Assembly: GCA_029339505.1 (NCBI GenBank) | Contig: JAQISU010000115.1 | Location: 5,072,001 to 5,136,000 of the forward strand | From: Unio delphinus | Taxonomy: Eukaryota; Mollusca; Bivalvia; Unionida; Unionidae | Reading direction: 5' to 3' | Length of the DNA: 64,000 nucleotides | Shown: piece by piece, positions 56,416-64,000 of the stretch | Numbering within the stretch: position 1 is the first letter of the stretch | How the letters are laid out: every line of letters starts with the position of its first letter | Program-made: the position numbers and the translations under genes | The notes under the pieces: generated by a model | Told to the model about the DNA's origin: nothing | The model's input: the letters and a program-made list of their open reading frames with translations, nothing else | The model's database searches: none

Positions 56416-56719
56416 CTTTACATTTATATGTAACTTTTCGTCCATTTCTCTTTCTCTAATCTTTCTTTTGGAATTCTTTTTTCCTCTCTCGCTTACCTAT
56501 TTGGAATGTGGAAGTTTAAAATGTATTTACAGTCATGTGACCTAAAAGACTGGTTCATGCATTTGATTTGCTTTCATCCTGGCTTGCTTCAAATGGTGTT
56601 ATGTCCATTAATCTATGATGAGTAATAATGTATTCAACTGATTTTGGTAAAACGTCATCCAATTTTATGCCATTTTCGGGACTGAAATTGTTTCACAATC
56701 TAATTCGTTTGGATACTGG

Positions 56720-56885
56720 TAAACCTTTATATTACATTTGCATACAACCAAACCTTTATATTGCATTTGCATTTTTGTCCAAGTACAACCAAACCATTAT
56801 ATTACATTTGCATACAATAATCCTTTATATTACATTTGCATACAACCAAAACTTTATATTACATTTGCATACAACCAACCCTTAA
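56720..56885 (+). repeat. ~28-bp minisatellite, five to six copies
   Basis: Unit 'cctttatattacatttgcat' plus 'acaaccaa'. Confidence 0.88.
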
Positions 56886-56889
56886 TATT

Positions 56890-59800
56890 CCTGTTGTAAG
56901 ACTCTTTTTCTTCGTCAGATCATATCATTTATAAGTTTTCTCTCTTTAAGAATTTCTCAAAAGAAATCGTGTATGTCATCTCCCGTTTTCTTTATACCTT
57001 CTCAACCCAAAGTATTTTGAAAAGTCATCTGTCACAGTCAAATGTATTTATATCTATTATTATCTTATATCATGTATGTTGAACAAGTCAATTTGTCACT
57101 GGCCATCAACGTGACTAACATACATTTTGTAGTGAAATTATTCTCCTTTGTTTGTTCAATGTGTAGGTAGATTGTTGCGTGAATCATTCTGTATATGCAT
57201 GTTGTTTTGAGTTTATGGCGCCTAATTTGTTAACACAGTTGTTTGATAGTTGTACAAGCAACTGGACTTTGAAATTTATTTTTAGAAAATCGTAATTTCC
57301 TGTTTTTTGTCGACTATTTAGAAAGTATATTGGAAAATAACTTATGTTTAATAAACCGGATCAACAAGACAAACATGTGACGTCTTAACAGGTTGTCGAC
57401 AGAAGGATGTAAGACCCACCCCCACCCCCGCACTCCTTAGGGTTGTTTAGTTATCTAGGAGATGATTTAAATATTAAATTAATGAATGGTATAACAAAGA
57501 TCTGATCAAAGTTATATAATAGAGTAACACTAGCCCCTGTATCTAATATAAAACAATTTAATCAATTTCAAATTAAATCGAACTTGACATGCGAATGATT
57601 AACTTTCTCTCAGGAATAGGTTTACAAAATTATGCGAAATTCAATTAGCCGCTTGGTTGTACTGATATAAGAAATTTCATATGATCGAGTGGATGATTGA
57701 ACTTAGAGTTAAGAACATCTTGGTTGCACTGAGTCTTTTCTACTGTGCGGTACATTATAGAGTTATTTCCCTTGTCTTCCCGAGCCCTCGCTCACTTATC
57801 ATCAGAGAAGTCTCTGTCTGTTCTCAGGCTTTGTTGTCTCACAAATTTCCAGACCGCATTTTCCTTTGGATGATTTGTTTAACGAGAGAAATTACTTTTT
57901 AATTTTCATCTGAGTCCTTCGGATTTTCACCCTTGGCAGAAAAACATGGACTGCCTAATATCACAAGGGAGGTTATTTTGAAACTCTGAATACCGTCTCG
58001 AAACTCACACTTCTCGTTTAACTTAGCCAGTCATGAATGCTGCTTTAACCACTAGAAATTTGTATAATTCCATAGAATTTAGAATAATTATCTCTATCCT
58101 TTATTAATAGCTATTCTGGAAAATATGGTATGACACCTGTTTCAAATATGCCCCCCCCCCCTCTCCGACTTCTTAAAATTTTCCAGGGCTTGTCACAAAC
58201 GGTTGTTAACTATGTCAATTGATCTTGCGCTGGCATTGCACCCTTATCTGGATCTAACCATTAGCCAATTAGTCCTAATTAAAATTCACTTCATTTCTTT
58301 AACATAACAATCTAATTAAAATCAGATCTCCACTGCTATACATTAAGATCCGACAGAGAGCGCTCAGGGGTCATGTTCTGGCAAACTATATTATTACCAT
58401 ATTCGCTAATTTTATCTGTCATTTAGATGAAGTCTGTTATATCTTCGCGTCTAGAGAGTGAGGAGTGTGGATGAAGAGCATGAATGCTTATCGAACAATT
58501 GGATTCACCTTCTGATTTTTTAAACCTCTATTTGCAGATTTTCACGTAGGACAGATTGGAAGTATAACAGATTCTAGCCCTCGCACAGTCAACAATTTTA
58601 TGGCGAAACTAACTCTTACGTGCTTAGGCTCGAATAAGTAGCAACACAGAAAGAAGTGAAAATAACAAGCTTGTAAAATTTAACAAACAATTTATTAAGT
58701 ACAAATATTTTCATAAAAGAAAATAAATAAACTTACGGTTTTAGAGAATCAAGTCCAAAAATTAATCAAAAAAGAATATTCACAAAATAATCCACTAGTG
58801 GAATTGCAAGAGTCCTGATAAATAAATGACCTAATATTTCCCTGTTCGAATCTTGACGATGTAATCCAATATGGACGACGATGTCACGTGATGCAGTCAG
58901 TTTTAGTTTTATCATAATCCAAATGAAAATCTATGACACATATTCTTTTCCAGATAAATAATAAAATAACTCATCTTGCTCCAAACACAATTTCCAGTAC
59001 ACGGTAAAAAAAAAAAATAACTCAAAATGAAGACACAACTTAATATTATAAAAGCCCATCTTCTACTGAATAGCTCTCTCCTAAAACATGGTTTATATCT
59101 CTGCTTTTTTACGTAAACGAGGGGTCACGTGATATTCTAGAAACTATCAGAACAAACCTACGTTCAAGAAATCACGTAAATACCATATGACCCAACTAAA
59201 ATTAGAAAGATGTTTATACTTTACTCCATTTTGTCCTTGGAACCAACCAATCATTTTTAAAATAAAACTCTAATGTCCCTGGAATCAACCAATCATTTTA
59301 GAAGCTTGTTTACTCTCTGAAGCAAGGTCAGAAAATGAGGTTAACATCTGTTGTTTACTTGTAAAGTATATAGGTCATCCATTTCTAGATAATCTCTCCC
59401 AACTAACGAATTTTAAACCCAAAATGTCAAATTTGAATCTGACAAACAAAATTAAATGATTTAAATCAAATATTCGTAACACTAACCAACAGGTAAAACT
59501 TTTTTTTTTAAGTATCATGCTGACCCCTACTGTAAGTAATGCGATATTATCTATAATGTAACTTTTTATACCATTATACGTGTACTTGTACTGTTATTTT
59601 CAGCAACTGGCAAGGTTGTTAAATTCTTAGATAAATAATTTGAAAGTTATGTCATGTAGTTAATTTACTGACTCCATATGTGTTGTTTTAAATAAACATG
59701 TAATCTTGTGCGTGATAACTTATATGTTGCGGGGTGGGGTTGGGGTATCGTTGTAGATTGGTATTGTACATTTTACGAGTTGGTTGAATTTAGCCGAGAA

Positions 59801-59900
59801 TAAGTGAATGTATTCACCAACATCTAATATGTAATGCATTTCGTCCACATAGCATGCTGTTGTAACTTTTATACTCACGGTTCATGTTATCATGCAATAA
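56890..59900. other. About 3 kb without a recognised feature
   Basis: Contains short poly-C runs (57415, 58150) and AT-rich single-copy sequence. The frame at 57681-57902 has no motif. Around 58600-59480 the sequence looks like the non-coding flank of an LTR retrotransposon, but I found no repeat partner in the window. Confidence 0.35.
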
Positions 59901-59913
59901 TGTAATCGGTAAA

Positions 59914-60062
59914 TCAGAATAATGCGGCAAAGGACAGGTCTGGGTCTGGGCAATTTGTTAGGGGTAATCAGTAGAACAAACAACATGGTCTCCAGCCGCA
60001 TTATGCTAAGGCAGATTAGGATCATTGTTGTTCGCAGTTTGACTCGACTTATAAACGAATAT
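59914..60062. mobile_element. MITE with CTTATAAG-type end, copy 3 (left end lost)
   Basis: Shares 'aatttgttaggggtaatcag', 'gcattatgctaaggcagatt' and 'gtttgactcgacttataa' with the copy at 46488. Confidence 0.75.
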
Positions 60063-60866
60063 CAATGATATATGTGAATTACAACCAAACAAAATCGATA
60101 TATATATATATGTTCTCGATTGTTTTGGTGGTTTTTTCTTTTAATACAAAGAGATTTGGCCACTTTTATCCTGGTATCCCTTACACAAACAGTAAGAAAA
60201 AGAACGCATGAATATGCTAATTTTAGGATTAGATATCCAATATGTACGTGTCCGTATACAGGATATTGTTTGGCTATTTTTTAATAAACACTGGTCCAGG
60301 AACTTGAGGATATAAATAAATCATTTAACATGGCACAAAGTCCGTTTTCTTTTCTATTTTTTTTTAAAGAGGTTAAACCAGTTAAATTTTGCCAAAAGGT
60401 CGAACATTCCCGATTTGATACTTTACTCATCCGGGCAGTCTACGTCTTCTTGTACAACATACGTCATGACTAATGGCTCGCACGTTGCTAAGGACAAGAC
60501 TGATTAGCGGCATACGGTGTCAAATACACAACAGTTAATTGACATATGGTGATAAGTGTATTTTAATGGATTCGTCAATTGACTTTGTTTCTGTTTGCAT
60601 TGCTTTCTTGCATGTAACGAACGAAGATATTTTTACACCAAACATATCCAAGATAAGGCAATTGCTAATGTTTTTCACTGCCAAGAAGATTACAAATGTC
60701 TAATGTAACGGCTTTACTATTTCTCATCTAGCTTGTTTGTTGTCTGTCGAAATAGGTCGTAGCTATCACATTCATTTAATTTATAGATGCACCATATTCA
60801 GCCTCTATTTGTCCTTGAAAACCCATCGTTAGTTCACACGATGTCGTAACTTCAACTTGATTTATT
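60063..60866. other. Intergenic, nothing recognised
   Basis: A short (TA)n run near 60098; otherwise no supported feature. Confidence 0.4.
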
Positions 60867-60974
60867 GTTCTAATCACAGGCACTTGATTCTGAGTAAATT
60901 CATGTATACACTCACCATATATATGGTGAGTGTATACATGAATTTACTCAGAATCAAGTGCCTGTGGTTCTAAT
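60867..60974. mobile_element. Perfect 92-bp palindrome with 8-bp target-site duplication
   Basis: Bases 60875-60966 form a perfect inverted repeat of two 46-bp arms with no loop, starting CACAGGCACTTG and centred on CATAT/ATATG. GTTCTAAT flanks it on both sides (60867-60874, 60967-60974). The duplication fits the hAT preference (T at 2, A at 7). It is an extreme, very recent fold-back MITE made only of inverted repeats. Confidence 0.95.
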
Positions 60975-61264
60975 ATTAGTAATATCATGAAGTGAAGAAA
61001 AAACTCAGCGAGGAGATTTAGTCTAACTACTCAATGATCAACAATTTTATTTATTCTGTCAAAGGTCGACACAAATTCTAATACATGCACATTACAGAAA
61101 TTATTTATCGATTTATAAATTACAGGTCGGTGGATTTTGCAGAAGACTTACATTTTTAAAAAAGTCAGTCCCTTTTCCATTGCTTTTTCTTCAGATAAAA
61201 ATATGTAATGAAACTTTGTCAGCAAACAGGCATACTCACTGATGAACGTGCTCCCGGTCCGTCA

Positions 61265-62650
61265 CAACTTGCAATTATCATGCGAAATGATCATTTGATA
61301 TGTAGAACATGCAATCATGCCATCAATGGATGATCATTTGATAGGAAGAACTTGCAGTCATGCTATCAATGGATGATCATTTGATATGAAAAAATTGCAA
61401 TCATGCTATCAATGGATGATCATTTGACAGGAAGAACTTGCAGTCATGCTATCAATGGATGATCATTTGGTAGGAAAAACTTGCAATCATGTTTGTTTAC
61501 TTGTTTACTTGAATTTTAACGGCGCACCAGCACTTTTAGGCTATTTAGCGCCATACAATACGTTACATGTTCAAAAACAAGAAAGGTTTAACATCGACCA
61601 GCGATATATATAAAAAAAACAATAGTTAAATATAAAATGGTAAGATGTTGGTAACAGGAAAATGTGAAGCTTCCCAATCGACGGGAGATGTAAATGGTGT
61701 TATGTTGATGATAAGATGTTGTAAATAAAAGGTGATCTTGCAATCATGCTATCAATGGATGATCATATGATAGGAAGAACTTGCAAATCCTGCTATCAAT
61801 GGATGATCATATGATAGGAAGAACTTGCAAATCCTGCTATCAATGGATGATCATATGATAGGAAGAACTTGCAATCATGCTATCAATGAATGATCATTTG
61901 ATAGGAAGAACTTGCAATCATGCTATCAATGGATGATCATTTGATAGGAAAAACTTGCAATCATGCTATCAATGGATGATCATTTGATAGGATGAACTTG
62001 CAAATCCTGCTATCAATGGATGATCATTTGATAGGAAGAACTTGCAAATCCTGCTATCAATGGATGATCATATGATAGGAAGAACTTGCAATCATGCTAT
62101 CAATGGATGATCATATGATAGGAAGAACTTGCAAATCCTGCTATCAATGGATGATCATTTGATAGGAAGAACTTGCAATCATGCCATCAATGGATGATCA
62201 TTTGATAGGAAGAACTTGCAGTCATGCTATCAATGGATGATCATTTGATAGGAAAAGTTTGCAATCATGCTATCAATTGATGATCATATGATAGGAAGAA
62301 CTTGCAAATCATGCTATCTTTGGATTATCATATGATAGGAAGAACTTGCAATCATGCTATCAATGGATGATCATTTGATAGGAAGAACTTGCAAATCCTG
62401 CTATCAATGGATGATCATATGATAGGAAGAACTTGCAATCATGCCATCAATGGATGATCATTTGATAGGAAGAACTTGCAGTCATGCTATCAATGGATGA
62501 TCATTTGATAGGAAAAGTTTGCAATCATGCTATCAATGGATGATCATATGATAGGAAAAACTTGCAATCATGCTATCAATGGATGATCATTTGATAGGAA
62601 AAACTTGCAATCCTGCTATCAATGGATGATCATATGATAGGAAGAACTTA
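61265..62650 (+). repeat. ~43-bp satellite with palindromic core, about 26 copies
   Basis: Unit 'gatgatcatttgataggaag' plus 'aacttgcaatcatgctatca' plus 'atg'. Each unit holds the palindrome ATGATCAT and often ATCATATGAT. Variants (tcatttgat/tcatatgat; caatcatgc/caaatcctgc) alternate in blocks, showing higher-order duplication, for example between 62090-62260 and 62340-62510. It is interrupted at 61488-61738. Confidence 0.93.
61488..61738 (-). mobile_element. ~250-bp insertion in the satellite, possibly SINE-like
   Basis: Starts 'gtttgtttacttgtttactt' followed by 'gaattttaacggcgcaccag' and 'ttaggctatttagcgcca'. On the - strand this is a GCGCCGTTAAA end with an AAAC-type tail, the usual form of invertebrate SINE or LINE 3' ends. 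No tRNA-like head was identified. Confidence 0.6.
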
Positions 62651-62801
62651 CGAGTATCAAGCCAATAAAATATCATTTGACAGGACTATATGCATGACAA
62701 TAATTGATCATAAGTTAAATTTAAGCTAAAAATGGAATAAAACAGTAATTTAAATATTCTGGTTGCAATATTGTCATATAATTTTATTAAATATTGTCGG
62801 A

Positions 62802-62868
62802 GTCGAGATGACTAGGAAGTTAAGGTGTTGGACTCGAGACCAAACGGGGTGGGTTCCAATCGTCGGCG
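62802..62868 (+). pseudogene. Degenerate tRNA-Ser(CGA)-like sequence
   Basis: Begins GTCGAGATGACTAGGAAGTT, continues 'aaggtgttggactcgag' with the CGA anticodon in place, then 'gggttccaatc' as a B box. Compared with eukaryotic tRNA-Ser it lacks part of the long variable arm and has a shortened end, and the A box GG pair is altered. It could be a tRNA pseudogene or the head of a SINE whose body continues toward 62960. Confidence 0.7.
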
Positions 62869-62998
62869 TTGGTGTGTCCCACGGAAGCGGTAGGGCACTA
62901 CCCCACCATATGAGCAGGTATGTGCAGGCACGTCATTTAAAAAAAATCGGGGTGGGGGTGATGATGTGGGCAATACTTGACGGGCTGGTTAATTTTCG

Positions 62999-63206
62999 TA
63001 TATAGGCAGAGGCGTAGCGATGATATTTTGCGCCCGGGGACGGACTATAAAATTAGACCCCAGCGATCTTGTGACCGATTTATTACCCTTGTTTACTTAT
63101 TATAATGTAACGTTGTAAGCCTCATTTTGGCGCCCCTGTACCTTGGCGCCCGGGGACATATGTACCCCCCTGCGCCCCCTCCCCTACCTACGCCTCTGTA
63201 TATAGG
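62999..63206. mobile_element. 192-bp hAT-like MITE (CAGAGGCGTAG ends) with target duplication
   Basis: Element 63007-63198 begins CAGAGGCGTAG and ends CTACGCCTCTG, an 11-bp perfect inverted repeat. TATATAGG lies on both sides (62999-63006, 63199-63206). The inside has 'ggcgcccggggac' in two places. Confidence 0.9.
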
Positions 63207-63209
63207 CAA

Positions 63210-63918
63210 CAGCAATTTTACAGCACATGCCCTACCCAAATGACCTCCCTGTGCATGTTCATTGCCAGATTAGAAACTGGAGATCTTTTTAAAACTCCCC
63301 CGTCATAAAGGACATGTTTATTAGCACGAATAAAAAAAAACCTAAAATCCTAGTGAACTGCAAGTGCAAAAACTGGACGCACGTTTGTACCGTGTCGTGT
63401 CCGGAAGTCAAGTGGTGTCCATAAAGTGGTTCCGACTAAAATTGTGGAGTATTCTGGGAAAAGTAATTTTGATATAAAAATTAATATCTTTACTGCGTCA
63501 CATCTTAAAAACAGACGCATTATGGGTGTGCCTCAGTCACCACTCCACACACGGGTTCGGAAAGGGGGATAGTTTGGCAAATGGTATAATTTAGCAAGAC
63601 ACTCTATTCTACTTGAAGGCAAATGCTATAACCCTGGAAGTGACGGTACGCCTTTAAATCGCTAAAACAAACATTAACTAATAATGTCAGTTATCTGCCT
63701 GACATGTATATGTCCTAATAACTGAATCGGTGTAGATTTGATTGTAATCAAATTGCATACATACGTGCCCCTAATAGCCATATGGCACACATTAAATGGG
63801 TCTCTGAGCTTATATGGGTACAAAGTCCAATATTCAGTCCATACAGCTGGCATTTCAGATAGTTTAATCTATTCACGTGTTATCGCCTCTTTTCCTTTGA
63901 TAAATACGTTTGCACCTG
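63210..63918. other. Intergenic, nothing recognised
   Basis: Less AT-rich than average, no exon or repeat seen. Confidence 0.4.

Positions 63919-63920
<2 letters not shown>

Positions 63921-63964
<44 letters not shown>
63921..63964. repeat. (TC)n microsatellite
   Basis: 22 TC dinucleotides without interruption. Confidence 0.97.
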
Positions 63965-63968
<4 letters not shown>

Positions 63969-64000
63969 TTCATTACTTCATATATGCCAGTTTTAAAATT

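Overview
This is animal nuclear DNA: AT-rich, intron-dominated, full of tandem repeats and transposable elements, with one recognisable host gene. The mix of tRNA-derived SINEs with (ACAA)/(AAC)-type tails, RTE-like LINEs with (ATG)n tails, hAT, piggyBac and pogo/Tigger relics, and minisatellites points to an invertebrate. A mollusc is my best guess; it is an inference from overall style, not a proof.

The host gene is the 3' half of a Ric-8 (RIC8A/RIC8B, synembryn) gene on the + strand. Seven exons, at 3061-3232, 6933-7031, 12168-12232, 16259-16341, 18440-18587, 29124-29243 and 39418-39553, encode about 273 C-terminal residues. Splice phases match at every junction and the stop is at 39551-39553. 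The N-terminal exons lie upstream of the window. Ric-8 proteins are cytosolic chaperones and guanine-nucleotide exchange factors for G-protein alpha subunits. Introns fill about 36 kb for only 0.8 kb of coding sequence. The penultimate coding exon has its 5' splice site inside a perfect 36-bp triplication, giving three in-frame donor sites.

Layout. 1-3060: intron with 57-bp repeats, a SINE and (TTA)n tracts that run into the first visible splice acceptor. 3.2-18.4 kb: introns with SINEs, a Tigger-like element, minisatellites and a piggyBac deletion derivative. 18.6-29.1 kb: a large intron holding a nest of transposons; an RTE-like LINE is split by a second, nearly full-length RTE-like LINE and by a hAT element that itself contains a MITE. 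29.2-39.4 kb: a large intron with a 30-bp minisatellite on both sides of two almost identical 653-bp repeats, between which lies a broken HNH-endonuclease-like coding segment. 39.6-64 kb: downstream of the gene, with minisatellites, MITEs, a LINE RNase H fragment, a Gypsy-like fragment, fold-back elements, a perfect 92-bp palindrome flanked by an 8-bp target duplication, a 43-bp satellite, and a degenerate tRNA-Ser-like sequence. No second host gene could be supported.

Most long open frames here are translated minisatellites or antisense shadows of transposons and are left out. All coordinates were read by eye; repeat edges are accurate to a few bases at best, except where flanking duplications fix them.
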